DNA of 64,000 bases from positions 60,640 to 124,639 of the forward strand of contig NZ_WAAU01000029.1 in the NCBI RefSeq assembly GCF_008806755.1, in the 5' to 3' direction. Numbering within the stretch: the stretch's first letter is position 1; every line of letters starts with the position of its first letter. A program made the translations under genes and the position numbers. Shown here one piece after another: positions 19,079 to 26,766 of this stretch. The notes under the pieces were generated by a model. That model saw only the letters and a list, made by a program, of their open reading frames with translations, ran no database searches and was not told the origin of the DNA. Source of the DNA: Tenacibaculum aiptasiae (GTDB taxonomy: Bacteria > Bacteroidota > Bacteroidia > Flavobacteriales > Flavobacteriaceae).

Positions 19079-19155
19079 GTCATTACGAACGTAGTGAAGT
19101 AATCTTTTTTAATCTAACAGATTGCCACAGCAAATTCTATTTGCTTCGCAATGAC
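19079..19155. repeat. Palindromic intergenic repeat (GTCATT...AATGAC type)
   Basis: Bounded by GTCATT and AATGAC. The arms ACGTAGTGAAGTAATCT and AGATTGCC...TTGCTTCGCAATGAC are imperfect complements (GAAGTAATCT against AGATTG, TGCTTCGCAATGAC against GTCATTACGAACG). This resembles dispersed palindromic repeats of the cattgcgag/cttcgcaatgac type known from Bacteroidota genomes. Confidence 0.6.
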
Positions 19156-19166
19156 AAAATAATAAT

Positions 19167-19424
19167 ATGAAATTACCAGTTATTAAACACTTAACTTCTT
19201 TTATTGAAGAAAACGACCAAGATTACGTACTAGAAACGATTGAAACTTTAGAAGCTTTAACGGAAGTTCCTTCTTTAAAAGATGAGGAGTTAGACGTTAT
19301 AGGTGAGTTAATATCGAATATGTACGGTGCTATTGAGGTTGATAAAATGGTAAAAGATGGTACCCCTAAAAAAGAAGCGTTGAATAATTTTATGAAGCGT
19401 GTTTTAGGATCAATTGATAAATAG
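19167..19424 (+). CDS. Small conserved protein, DUF6952-like
   Basis: An 85-residue acidic protein beginning MKLPVIKHLTSFIEEND with SLKDEELDVIGELISNMYGA in the middle. As far as I recall this matches the small flavobacterial family DUF6952, usually found next to thioredoxin and peroxiredoxin genes as here. No catalytic motif. Function unknown; the context suggests peroxide defence. Confidence 0.8.
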   Translation: MKLPVIKHLTSFIEENDQDYVLETIETLEALTEVPSLKDEELDVIGELISNMYGAIEVDKMVKDGTPKKEALNNFMKRVLGSIDK

Positions 19425-19442
19425 TTTAAACCTATACTATAT

Positions 19443-19474
19443 AAAAATCCCGAGTATGATACTCGGGATTTTTT
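19443..19474. terminator. Rho-independent terminator after the ahpC-trx cluster
   Basis: AATCCCGAGTAT and ATACTCGGGATT form a perfect 12-bp palindromic stem with As before and Ts after, so it can serve both converging transcripts. Confidence 0.9.
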
Positions 19475-19496
19475 GTTTACAGTTGTTGTATATGAA

Positions 19497-20366
19497 TTAT
19501 TTGTATTGTTTTAATACTTGAAATTCATCATAAGTTAACAACCATTCCCCATTTACCTTTTCCCACTTTTCTAGGTAAATTTTTCCTTCTCCAATATTCA
19601 TGCTCCATTGTGCCGATAAAGTAACACTGTTGGCTGTTTTAGCTGTAAATATTGGATTGTTATATATTAAGTTCTTTGCACCTTTGGCTATTAATTGTGT
19701 CCAAAATCCTTGAATGTCTTTTTTAGCGTTTAATAATGCAAATGGTACTGCATTCATAGTTGCTTTTTCTGAATATCCATTACCGCATACAGCTCCTTTT
19801 CCTGCATTGAATCCTTGAATCCATTGTATCGATGCTTTAATTACTTCTTCTAATGCTAAATGACCTGCTATTGGATTCGTTTTATTTTCTTGTGGTGTTT
19901 TAAATTTCTCTAAAACCTCAAAGTTATCGTAGCTTAGTAGCCATTTTCCTTCTTTTTTTACCCATTTTTCTTGATAAATAATTCCTCTACCTACATTCAT
20001 ACTCCAGTTTGCCGATAAGAAAGCTGTTGTTTTATTAGCTACTTCTATTTGTACATTGGTATAAATTAAATTGCTTGCTCCCGATTGAATAAATGGTGTC
20101 CAAAATTCTGAAATTTCTTTTTTCCCTTTTTTAACTCCAAACGGTTGGGCATTCATTACTGCATTTTGTGTATAGCCATTTACACATGCTTTTGCATTTC
20201 CTTTGTTAAAGTTCGCAATCCATTCTTTGCTTGCCTTTAATACTTCTAAGGCTACTTTATGTTGTGCTGTTGGCTTGTATGTTGAAAATGCTTGGGTGTT
20301 TTGTCCAAAAGTTAAGGCGCTTATTCCTAATAATACCGTAAGTATTCTTGCTCTTAAATTTCTCAT
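19497..20366 (-). CDS. Secreted protein with two NTF2/SnoaL-like domains
   Basis: A 289-residue protein with a cleavable signal peptide (first ~26 residues) and two internal repeats of about 120 residues (starting near residues 39 and 170). Repeat landmarks are W-x5-6-N/G-K-G, GYxxxAxMNAxPF, EFWTxxI/GFWTQLI, A-SNLIYxN/A-KNLIYNN, WSMNxGxGxIYxEKW and GxWLLxYDxFxVL. These are nuclear transport factor 2 (SnoaL/DUF4440)-type folds, which bind small ligands. Function unknown. The Crp-type regulator just upstream on the same strand may control it. Confidence 0.8.
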   Translation of the reverse strand: MRNLRARILTVLLGISALTFGQNTQAFSTYKPTAQHKVALEVLKASKEWIANFNKGNAKACVNGYTQNAVMNAQPFGVKKGKKEISEFWTPFIQSGASNLIYTNVQIEVANKTTAFLSANWSMNVGRGIIYQEKWVKKEGKWLLSYDNFEVLEKFKTPQENKTNPIAGHLALEEVIKASIQWIQGFNAGKGAVCGNGYSEKATMNAVPFALLNAKKDIQGFWTQLIAKGAKNLIYNNPIFTAKTANSVTLSAQWSMNIGEGKIYLEKWEKVNGEWLLTYDEFQVLKQYK

Positions 20367-20439
20367 ATCGATTGTGTTTTATATCCGATACAAAGAAAAA
20401 TAGATTGCAGGTGGCATACCTGTGCCTTTTGTCACAAGC

Positions 20440-21060
20440 TTAGGAATTATTTAGTAAAACAATTTCTTTTTGTCCTAAATGGAGTTGTTTATTTTTTTCT
20501 AACTTCTTTAATAAGCGGGAAATAACTTCTCGTGTAGTTCCTAATTCTCTGGCTAACTCTTGGTGTGATTTTTTTACAATATTGTTATCTGCCTTAGCAA
20601 GGAGATAATCGAACAAACGATCTTTTAAGGGTTGGAAGGCTAGGTTGGCATACTGATTTATTAAGTGATTGTAGCTTTCTCTAAATGTTTTGGTAGTAAA
20701 TGTGTTCCAGGATTTGTATTTAAAGTTCCAATCTCTTACAAATCGCACAGGAATGTTTATCAGGGTACATTCTTCTTCTACAATAGCATTTACGGTACTT
20801 TTACAATCTTCAAAGCAAGCAGAAAGCGATAGGGTACAGGCTTCCATAGCATTTAAATAGTAGATAAGAATTTCTCTGTCTTCATTTTCTTGGTATACTC
20901 GTACTTTTCCTTTCAATACAATTTTTAACACTTTTATGTATTGATTGTTTTTAATGATGAATTCTCCTTTTTGGTGCGTACTTATACTAGCAATTTCTCG
21001 AAGTTCGTTTTGTAATGCCTCCTCAGTTATTCCTAATTGATTTATAAAATTCTCTATCAT
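20440..21060 (-). CDS. Crp/Fnr-family regulator
   Basis: A 206-residue protein. It has a cyclic-nucleotide-binding-type beta barrel (residues ~20-115) and a winged-helix domain (KKSHQELARELGTTREVISRLLKKLEK). Typical cAMP-contacting residues are not evident. CTLSLSACFEDC gives three clustered cysteines, which could make it redox or metal responsive. It sits directly upstream of the secreted NTF2-like gene. Confidence 0.88.
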   Translation of the reverse strand: MIENFINQLGITEEALQNELREIASISTHQKGEFIIKNNQYIKVLKIVLKGKVRVYQENEDREILIYYLNAMEACTLSLSACFEDCKSTVNAIVEEECTLINIPVRFVRDWNFKYKSWNTFTTKTFRESYNHLINQYANLAFQPLKDRLFDYLLAKADNNIVKKSHQELARELGTTREVISRLLKKLEKNKQLHLGQKEIVLLNNS

Positions 21061-21081
21061 TTATTTTTGTCTACCTAAGTG

Positions 21082-21089
21082 CAAAATTA
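21082..21089 (-). promoter_or_regulatory. -7 promoter box TAATTTTG for the Crp-family gene
   Basis: An exact TAnnTTTG match on the minus strand, 21 bases before the start codon. Confidence 0.45.
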
Positions 21090-21207
21090 GATAAAATTGC
21101 TTTCAGTTTTTTATTTTATTGTTTTCTTATTGCTAGTGTCATAGAGCTGTCATGTTACTGTCAGCTTTGAGTCTTATGGGTATAAAGGCTAAAGTGTGAT
21201 TGATGTT

Positions 21208-21215
21208 TATCTTTG
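21208..21215 (+). promoter_or_regulatory. -7 promoter box TATCTTTG for the XRE gene
   Basis: An exact TAnnTTTG match, 18 bases before the ATG at 21234. Confidence 0.5.
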
Positions 21216-21233
21216 CAGAAAACAATTTAATAC

Positions 21234-21707
21234 ATGTCAGAAAAAGGAATGACTAGTGATACGAATACGATAAGAGATCTTAAAAAAATGCGATTAGCAC
21301 GTCATTGGTCGCAAGAACAATTAGCGACTATGAGTGGACTAAGTGTAAGAACCATTCAACGAATTGAGAATGGTGAAAATGCGGGTTTGGAATCTTTAAA
21401 ATCTTTAGCTGCTGTTTTTGAAACTACGATAACCGATGTAAAGAAGGAAATTGATGTTGCTCAATTAAAAAAAGAGACTGTTTATCTTGAAAAGGTTAAG
21501 GGGTTGTACAAGCTTGTTGCTATTGCATTGTTAAGTATGTTGCTGCCTATAATACTTGTTTTTGTAGATAGTTCTAACTGGCTTTTTTTAGTATGGACTT
21601 TGTTTTTTTGGCTTCTTGTAATTGGAATATATTCTATTAAGGTTTTCGACTTTTTTGGTAAGGACTGGGAACGTAAGCTATTAGAGAAAAAGTTTGGGAA
21701 GGAGTAA
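21234..21707 (+). CDS. XRE-family regulator with C-terminal 2TM domain
   Basis: A 157-residue protein. The helix-turn-helix (residues ~15-65) reads LARHWSQEQLATMSGLSVRTIQRIENG. The C-terminal half has two adjacent membrane helices (KLVAIALLSMLLPIILVFVD and WLFLVWTLFFWLLVIGIYSI) and a short tail (DWERKLLEKKFGKE) typical of the 2TM domain. Its stop codon abuts the first attC-like site, marking the left border of the accessory region. Confidence 0.85.
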   Translation: MSEKGMTSDTNTIRDLKKMRLARHWSQEQLATMSGLSVRTIQRIENGENAGLESLKSLAAVFETTITDVKKEIDVAQLKKETVYLEKVKGLYKLVAIALLSMLLPIILVFVDSSNWLFLVWTLFFWLLVIGIYSIKVFDFFGKDWERKLLEKKFGKE

Positions 21708-21767
21708 TGTTGTTGTATATGGTTTGTTGCGTGGCTTAAGCACTAAATTATATACGGTGTTACCTAA
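21708..21767 (-). repeat. attC-like site 1 (array border)
   Basis: On the minus strand: R'' TTAGGTAAC, L'' CCGTATATAATT, then L' AAACCATATAC. The R' end is degenerate (no GTT), as expected at the distal border of an array. It abuts the XRE stop codon. Confidence 0.55.
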
Positions 21768-21773
21768 TGTTTT

Positions 21774-22352
21774 TTAACTTATCCATCTTTCAATTTGCTC
21801 TTTTTCTTTCCATTTCCCATTTTTAAACTCATAAATTAATATTTCTCCACTTGAATCAAAGTCAAATAATCTTCTAAAAATTACGATGTATGCTAAATCA
21901 TAGTTTTCATTGAATATTGGTTTAGAAATTGAGCAATATCCTTTTTCGCAATTAATCTCAATCCATTTCCAAAATTCACGTTTAGATTCTAATTCAATAT
22001 GTTGCTTTTCTGTTATGATTTTTTTATTCAGAGTTAGTTCTTTCATTATCTTAAACTCATTGAATAATTTTTCTTGCGTCTTAAAATGTAAGCTATCTTT
22101 TATATTAAGATATTTATTAGCTTTTTCTCCATAATACAAAAAGTCTGAACTTGTAAATGCTTTTTGATTTTCGGAAATACAACTTGATGATAGATAAGAA
22201 TCATTTTTGTCTATCAGAATTTGAGAAATCAATTCAGTTGTTTTTTTTAAATCTAAATCAATGTTTTTCTTTATTTCAGTTTTAGATTCCTTTCTACAAC
22301 TGAAAGTCAGAATAATAATTAATAATAATATGTAGGATTTCGTTTTTCTCAA
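21774..22352 (-). CDS. Cassette lipoprotein, unknown function
   Basis: A 192-residue protein with a lipoprotein signal (ILTFSC, Cys19). The body is charged, with KKIITEKQHIELESKREFWKW and a C-terminal region (YDLAYIVIFRRLFDFDSSGEILIYEFKNGKWKEKE) that resembles a small beta-sheet domain. I do not recognise the family. The start is TTG, needed to keep the signal peptide; it lies 3 bases after the cassette's R' box. The cassette runs from 22364 down to the R'' at 21759. Confidence 0.7.
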   Translation of the reverse strand: MRKTKSYILLLIIILTFSCRKESKTEIKKNIDLDLKKTTELISQILIDKNDSYLSSSCISENQKAFTSSDFLYYGEKANKYLNIKDSLHFKTQEKLFNEFKIMKELTLNKKIITEKQHIELESKREFWKWIEINCEKGYCSISKPIFNENYDLAYIVIFRRLFDFDSSGEILIYEFKNGKWKEKEQIERWIS

Positions 22353-22354
22353 AT

Positions 22355-22494
22355 GTTGGATAACAGTCTCGTATAACCGTCAGTTCCGGGATTAAAGGTA
22401 ATAAATTTTCATAAAGAACTGGCGTTAGTAATTACAGAGTAGATTTGGACGTAGTCGAATCCGCCGTAATTGCGGTTATACATTGTTGTGCTTA
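22355..22494 (-). repeat. attC-like site 2 (140 bp)
   Basis: Minus strand: R'' TAAGCACAAC, L'' GTATAACCGCAATTACGG, L' CGGTTATAC, R' GTTATCCAAC. The arms pair with an extra unpaired base (GTATAACCG-T-CA on one side), like the extrahelical bases of integron attC sites. Its centre is nearly the same as site 3. The stop codon of the preceding gene (22492-22494) lies inside R''. Confidence 0.7.
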
Positions 22495-23118
22495 GTTATT
22501 TTTTCGTTTAATATATTTCTTTTTAGTTTCTTTATTAATCAGATTTCCATTTTTGTCAAACGTTCTGATTATCGTTTTCCTTTTCTTGTTTTTATAAATT
22601 TCGTATTCGTTTAACTCTCCACTTTCGTCGAAGTAATTCACACGCTCGTAATTCAGAGTGTAATTTTCGTAAAAAGTTTGTGTAAGTAATTTTCCGTTTT
22701 TTCTGAATTCGTTTATTTTAATTGGTCTTCCATTTTTAAATTCTCCTTCTAGTCTTTTATTTCCATTAGAGTAAAAATCAGTTTCAGTTCCATCGCAAAC
22801 TTTTTCACAATTCAGATAATTCCATTTTCTTGAATGTAATACACTTTTAAAAGAGAACAGAATTTTAGGAATTCTAATTGTATCACTATTTGTCTTTAAA
22901 ATTGTTGAATATTGTCCAATTAAATCTCCACGTTTTGGAAAAATTGTTACCGTTTTATAGTTCAATTCAGAAAATGAATCAATTTCAAATTCAGGTTTAA
23001 TTATTTTATTAGTACAAACATCATAAAATACTAAATTCAGCTTTTCTTTTCCGCTATTTTGGCTGAAACACGAGAAGTTGATTATTAGCAGAAAGATTAA
23101 TTTTAGTGGTATTTTCAT
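22492..23118 (-). CDS. Cassette protein with MORN/YwqK-like repeats
   Basis: A 208-residue exported protein (hydrophobic N-terminus, NFSCFSQ cleavage region). The second half has repeated beta-hairpin motifs of the MORN/YwqK type: FYSNGNKRLEGEFKNGRPI, FRKNGKLLTQTFY, YFDESGELNEYEIYKNKK, FDKNGNLINKE. Proteins of this type are often surface or toxin-antitoxin associated, but no function can be assigned. The start is ATG 23118; an upstream TTG lies in the R' box. The cassette ends are perfect complements (23122-23131 and 22485-22494). Confidence 0.75.
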   Translation of the reverse strand: MKIPLKLIFLLIINFSCFSQNSGKEKLNLVFYDVCTNKIIKPEFEIDSFSELNYKTVTIFPKRGDLIGQYSTILKTNSDTIRIPKILFSFKSVLHSRKWNYLNCEKVCDGTETDFYSNGNKRLEGEFKNGRPIKINEFRKNGKLLTQTFYENYTLNYERVNYFDESGELNEYEIYKNKKRKTIIRTFDKNGNLINKETKKKYIKRKNN

Positions 23119-23121
23119 AAT

Positions 23122-23260
23122 TAAGCACAACGGTATCGTATAACCGTCAATTACGGATTAATATGCGTTAATTTTTGGCTTAGCACTGACTTTAGCAATT
23201 CCGAGTAGATTCGGACGTTGTCGAATCCGCCGTAATTGCGGTTATACATTGTTGGCAATA
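23122..23260 (-). repeat. attC-like site 3 (139 bp)
   Basis: Minus strand: R'' TATTGCCAAC, L'' GTATAACCGCAATTACGG, conserved centre with GGATTCGAC and CGAATCTACTC, L' CCGTAATTGACGGTTATAC, R' GTTGTGCTTA. The 18-bp arms match except for one unpaired T. Same length class and centre as site 2. Confidence 0.75.
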
Positions 23261-23268
23261 GTATTTTT

Positions 23269-23640
23269 TCATTCAATCAGATTTTCGTTCATAGATTTCA
23301 GAGTGTCAATTTTCGGTATTTCTGAAATGTCTGATTCTCCGTCTATTGAATAAAATTCCAATTCAGTCGGCATTTGGTCAGTTCCGAACAGATAAATTCC
23401 AACTAATTCTCCGTTTTTTCCTTTTCCTGCATAATCAATTATTAAATTCCCTTTTTGAATTTCCGAGTCAAATGTTTTTCCAAACATTATAGTCGGACAT
23501 TTCCCGCAACCACATCTCGCAATAACTTTCAGATTTCCGATTAAATTAGTCCATTTCGATTTTTCTTTTCCAAACAGATAAGTCAGAAATTCAATTTCCG
23601 GTTTTGTCAATTCTCTTTTATCTGGAATGCTATATTTCAT
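23269..23640 (-). CDS. Cassette protein, unknown function, Cys-rich motif
   Basis: A 123-residue soluble protein without a signal peptide. The middle holds ARCGCGKCPTIMFG, a tight CxCxxC cluster that could bind metal, followed by an acidic second half (GIYLFGTDQMPTELEFYSIDG). Family not recognised. The cassette boxes at 23678-23687 and 23251-23260 are perfect 10-base complements, and the gene ends 9 bases before its attC-like site. Confidence 0.7.
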   Translation of the reverse strand: MKYSIPDKRELTKPEIEFLTYLFGKEKSKWTNLIGNLKVIARCGCGKCPTIMFGKTFDSEIQKGNLIIDYAGKGKNGELVGIYLFGTDQMPTELEFYSIDGESDISEIPKIDTLKSMNENLIE

Positions 23641-23677
23641 TAATTAAAATCTTCTTTTTTTATGCTCCGCTAATATT

Positions 23678-23812
23678 ATTGCCAACGGTTTCGTGTATGA
23701 TTTCGTTGCGTGTTTCAGCATCTAAACTAGGAAATACAAACTAAATAGAAAACTCGTGAGGATTTCCGTAAATAGGGGAATACTAGTAATGAATTATACA
23801 CGGTGTTGTAAG
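23678..23812 (-). repeat. attC-like site 4 (135 bp)
   Basis: Minus strand: R'' CTTACAAC, L'' CCGTGTATAATT, L' AATCATACACGA, R' GTTGGCAATA. The L boxes match at 10 of 12 positions. The stop codon of the gene on its 5' side is the TAA of GTATAA in L''. Confidence 0.7.
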
Positions 23813-24462
23813 TAGTCTTTTCTTATTTTAATTTCCTCAAATCTTTCTTTTGGTACGTTATTAATATCTAATTCGTTGAAATATTTTTCAATTATATTTT
23901 GAGTTTTCATTGCTTTTTTCGGCTGATTAGAAATGATATAAAAGTCAAATATTTTAGCTGCATCCATCCATCTTTGTTCCTTAAATAAATAGTCTGCTGC
24001 ACTTTCCCAATCAGAAATTTTATTTAGTATTGGAATTCCGATATTCAGGATGTTTTTGGTCAAGTCAGTCATTAGTTTAACATTGTCAAATTCTGTCAGA
24101 TCATATTGTCCGCCGTTCCAATATTTTGTATTCCAAGTTTTAATATGATTATCATACCTAGAATCTACAAATTCATTGATTGGTTAGAATCCATAAGTCT
24201 TCTCGTGCCATTTTACATAGAAATTTGATTTTACTGATAATATTGTCCAAAATGAAACTACAGTATTCCCATAGTTTCTTTGATTTTTGGCGAAATAAAT
24301 TTCTTGTGTAAATTTTCCGATTTTTCGCTTAAAAGTCAATTCCGATTTCAAGAGTTTAAATCCGAGTTTGGTCAGTTCAGGCTCAACGAATTCTACAATT
24401 AATTTCCGAATTCTGTCACCAGGTGGAAGGTCTTTGTATTTGAATTTTTGTCTATTAAACAT
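23794..24462 (-). pseudogene. Cassette gene split by one in-frame stop (DUF4304-like)
   Basis: Two minus-strand frames in the same phase are separated only by a TAA at 24184-24186 (KTYGF-stop-PINEFVDSRYDN). Joined, they give one 221-residue protein. The N-terminal part (RIRKLIVEFVEPELTKLGF, FKRKIGKFTQEIYFAKNQRN) resembles the DUF4304 family. The C-terminal part (DWESAADYLFKEQRWMDAAKIFDFY) is helical, like a TPR. Downstream of the stop the frame is fully open, so the mutation is recent or the stop is read through. Cassette boxes: GTTGTACG and CTTACAAC. Confidence 0.8.
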
Positions 24463-24478
24463 TTTATTTTTCAGATTA

Positions 24479-24549
24479 CGTACAACGTCTCGTATAGCAA
24501 GCGTAGTTTGCCGTCAGGCAGCTATGATTTGTTATACATTGTTAGTAGT
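24479..24549 (-). repeat. attC-like site 5 (71 bp)
   Basis: Minus strand: R'' ACTACTAAC, L'' GTATAACAAATC, L' GCTATACGAGAC, R' GTTGTACG. The arms pair with several bulges (GTATAxCAA...TTGC). It has the length of a typical short integron attC. Confidence 0.7.
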
Positions 24550-25548
24550 TTTTTTTCTTGTTTTAATCTCAACTTGGCATTCGATACCTACTTGGTTTAG
24601 TTCGTCCGCAATATTTTGAAACTCTGGAAAATGATCACACCAAGCTTTTTTTTCGGTGTAAATTATTTTTTCTTCATTATTAACCATTTTTAAAAGTTCC
24701 TGACTTGAACATTTAATCACTGATTTTAGTTTTGATAAATATTCCTTTTTGTAAGGAATTTCTAAATGAAAATATTCTTCTAAATTTTGAATATCCAATT
24801 CAAAAAGATAAACCCAATCTACAAAAGGATTAGACCCCATTCTTTCAAATTTGTCAGACTTCTTAGCAATCATTAGAGAACCAGCTCCAATCCATCCAGT
24901 TCTTTTAACATTTGAAAGATATTTTTCAGACTTCAGACACCAATGAATGGAGTAACATAATTTATATTCCTGAATTGTTTCTCTTAATCCACAGAATAGA
25001 TAATCAAAATTTTTAGAGTTATATTCTTCTTCAAAATATTTATCCGCTCTAAACAAAACTTGATCTAATATATCATCCGAAATTTTCGATTCAGGATTTG
25101 CTTTTGTTTCTTTAATCCAATCGATTATATTATTAATTTCTGATGATTCATATTCGCTAGATGATTTTTTTAGTTTCGATTTTAAAAAGGGCAGAACATC
25201 TGTATTATGATTAATTTTAAAGATAGTATCAAGAGTTAAGTCCATTATAAAAACTATCTGTTTTGATTCTTCATCGTCAGAACTATAACTTCCAGAAAAA
25301 TCTTTAAATACATTATTATCATACTTTGAATCAATCCAATTAAGTATAGGTTTACCTATTTTATTGGATAACACAGAACCGTCCTGTCTTTTTAGACTGA
25401 TTAGGTCATTTAATAACTCTATACCAATTAACCAAGATGTTTTGTTAATGGAAAATAGGTTCAACAATTGAAAAATCAATTCCTCTAAAGTATTGACTTC
25501 AATATCTCCTTTTAGTTCCTTAAAATCTTCAATTTTGTTTACATTCAT
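24532..25548 (-). CDS. Cassette protein, 338 residues, unknown function
   Basis: A soluble, acidic, mostly helical protein without a signal peptide. I see no catalytic motif and do not recognise the family. The C-terminal KKTTNNV-stop is written by the attC-like site itself (AACAATGTATAA). The start is set at ATG 25548 (MNVNKIEDF), 12 bases after the R' box; an upstream TTG would lie inside the box. It is the largest cassette gene. Box match GTTAGTAGC/ACTACTAAC (8 of 9). Confidence 0.72.
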   Translation of the reverse strand: MNVNKIEDFKELKGDIEVNTLEELIFQLLNLFSINKTSWLIGIELLNDLISLKRQDGSVLSNKIGKPILNWIDSKYDNNVFKDFSGSYSSDDEESKQIVFIMDLTLDTIFKINHNTDVLPFLKSKLKKSSSEYESSEINNIIDWIKETKANPESKISDDILDQVLFRADKYFEEEYNSKNFDYLFCGLRETIQEYKLCYSIHWCLKSEKYLSNVKRTGWIGAGSLMIAKKSDKFERMGSNPFVDWVYLFELDIQNLEEYFHLEIPYKKEYLSKLKSVIKCSSQELLKMVNNEEKIIYTEKKAWCDHFPEFQNIADELNQVGIECQVEIKTRKKTTNNV

Positions 25549-25560
25549 TTTTAGCAAATT

Positions 25561-25638
25561 GCTACTAACGTTCTGGCTATGAAGCGTAGGAACGGTATGG
25601 TTGGTTAGGCCTATACTTTATAGCCATTGTTGTAGCCA
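25561..25638 (-). repeat. attC-like site 6 (78 bp)
   Basis: Minus strand: R'' TGGCTACAAC, L'' GGCTATAAAG, L' CTTCATAGCC, R' GTTAGTAGC. The L boxes match at 9 of 10 positions; the spacers between R and L are 2 and 5 bases. This is the cleanest attC-like geometry in the array. Confidence 0.75.
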
Positions 25639-25639
25639 G

Positions 25640-26041
25640 TTATTTTATTTTTTGTTCAAGAAAGTTTAGATCATTCTTTATCAAGGCCCCCAAGCAAGTC
25701 CTTACATCATCAATTGTTTGACCAGTCACATCCGTCAAATAATGATTGTCCATTTTTTCCCTAAGTCCAAAAAACTTCTTCACGATTTTAGGTCTTTTGA
25801 AAAAGATGTACCATTCTTTTCCGTCCACCGCAGAAACTGTGAGCCCGTTTTTATTATCTCTATTTTCAATCTCTAATGATGGGGAGTAGTGAATATCATT
25901 TTGATTTGCTGTTTCCATTTTGTTCAGCAATTCAGTCCATGGAATTTTTTCGAATGTTTCCATGATTTTATCCTTTTCAATGTTTCCCATTTCAATAATG
26001 TCTGGCTTAAATGGGTCACAGAATGAGGCTCGAAAATTCAT
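25640..26041 (-). CDS. Cassette protein, 133 residues, unknown function
   Basis: A small soluble protein beginning MNFRASFCDPFKPDIIEMGN with GLTVSAVDGKEWYIFFKRPK and a C-terminal helix. Not recognised; it resembles immunity-type or accessory proteins only in size. The start is ATG 26041, 19 bases after the R' box; an earlier ATG at 26104 would lie within the attC-like site. Cassette boxes GTTGTAGCCA/TGGCTACAAC are perfect complements. Confidence 0.7.
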   Translation of the reverse strand: MNFRASFCDPFKPDIIEMGNIEKDKIMETFEKIPWTELLNKMETANQNDIHYSPSLEIENRDNKNGLTVSAVDGKEWYIFFKRPKIVKKFFGLREKMDNHYLTDVTGQTIDDVRTCLGALIKNDLNFLEQKIK

Positions 26042-26060
26042 ATTCGATTCTTTTTTTAAT

Positions 26061-26200
26061 TGGCTACAACGTTTACGTGTAAGGATAGTTACGTGATTAA
26101 ACAACTAACTTAACAAAAATGGAACAAACCAGAGGAAAATCCTACGGATTTTCCGAGCAGGCTGGAACCAAGCAATTATGTTTACACTGTGTTGTAATGA
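26061..26200 (-). repeat. attC-like site 7 (140 bp)
   Basis: Minus strand: R'' TCATTACAAC, L'' AGTGTAAACAT, L' CTTACACGTAAAC, R' GTTGTAGCCA. The apex carries an extra perfect hairpin, GGAAAATCC-TAC-GGATTTTCC, within a longer imperfect stem (GGTTCCAGCC...GGTTTGTTCC). Confidence 0.65.
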
Positions 26201-26206
26201 GTTTTT

Positions 26207-26461
26207 TTATCTTTTTCCATTAATGCCTCTAGTAAACAGGTATTCTCCTTTACTATTTCTCACACTAAATTCATATTCATGATTCTTCTTTAGTTCAGAA
26301 TCAATAAATTTATTTGTCTTTTCTATGTTTTCAAATATCCAAAACATTTCACCTGAGCCTAAATGTCTTTTAAATTCAGTCGTTAATACGATTCCAGTAT
26401 TTAGTTCAGCAACCAAAACTGAAAAATGTCCGTTATCCAAAATCGGTGGTTTTATTTCCAA
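26207..26461 (-). CDS. Cassette protein, 84 residues, unknown function
   Basis: A small protein, MEIKPPILDNGHFSVLVAEL, with LGSGEMFWIFENIEKTNKFI and a basic end. It looks like a single alpha/beta domain. Not recognised. It shares its cassette with the gene 12 bases upstream, so this cassette would carry two genes. Confidence 0.6.
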   Translation of the reverse strand: MEIKPPILDNGHFSVLVAELNTGIVLTTEFKRHLGSGEMFWIFENIEKTNKFIDSELKKNHEYEFSVRNSKGEYLFTRGINGKR

Positions 26462-26473
26462 ATTACTACTGAT

Positions 26474-26746
26474 TTATTTCGCTAATCTTATATCAATTTC
26501 TGGTATATTTTCTTTGTCGATTTTTTGTATTTCTGAAAGAGGTATTTGAAACCAATATTCCACTTTGTTTAAGTCAAAATAACTGAAACAAAATTCATCT
26601 TCAATCGCATCAAACCCGCCACAATAATTGACAGTTTGAAATTCATCACAATTTTCCATTTGCCTCCATTCAGTTAATGTCAAATTCCGATTTAAAATGT
26701 CTTTAAAAATCTCTAATAGCTCTTTGTCAATTCTTAATTTCATCAT
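26474..26746 (-). CDS. Cassette protein, ~90 residues, unknown function
   Basis: A small acidic protein, MMKLRIDKELLEIFKDILNR, then NYCGGFDAIEDEFCFSYFDLN. Not recognised. An earlier ATG at 26770 falls inside the R' box, so the start at 26746 is preferred by analogy with the other cassettes. It is the first gene of the two-gene cassette whose boxes are GTTGAAATGC and TCATTACAAC (8 of 10). Confidence 0.6.
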   Translation of the reverse strand: MMKLRIDKELLEIFKDILNRNLTLTEWRQMENCDEFQTVNYCGGFDAIEDEFCFSYFDLNKVEYWFQIPLSEIQKIDKENIPEIDIRLAK

Positions 26747-26766
26747 GAGTTCTGATTTTCTCAAAT

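Noticed and set aside
21774..23118. Toxin-antitoxin pair in the first cassettes
   Set aside because: The YwqK-like repeats are sometimes labelled antitoxin, but both proteins carry export signals and are in separate cassettes, so there is no support for a TA pair.
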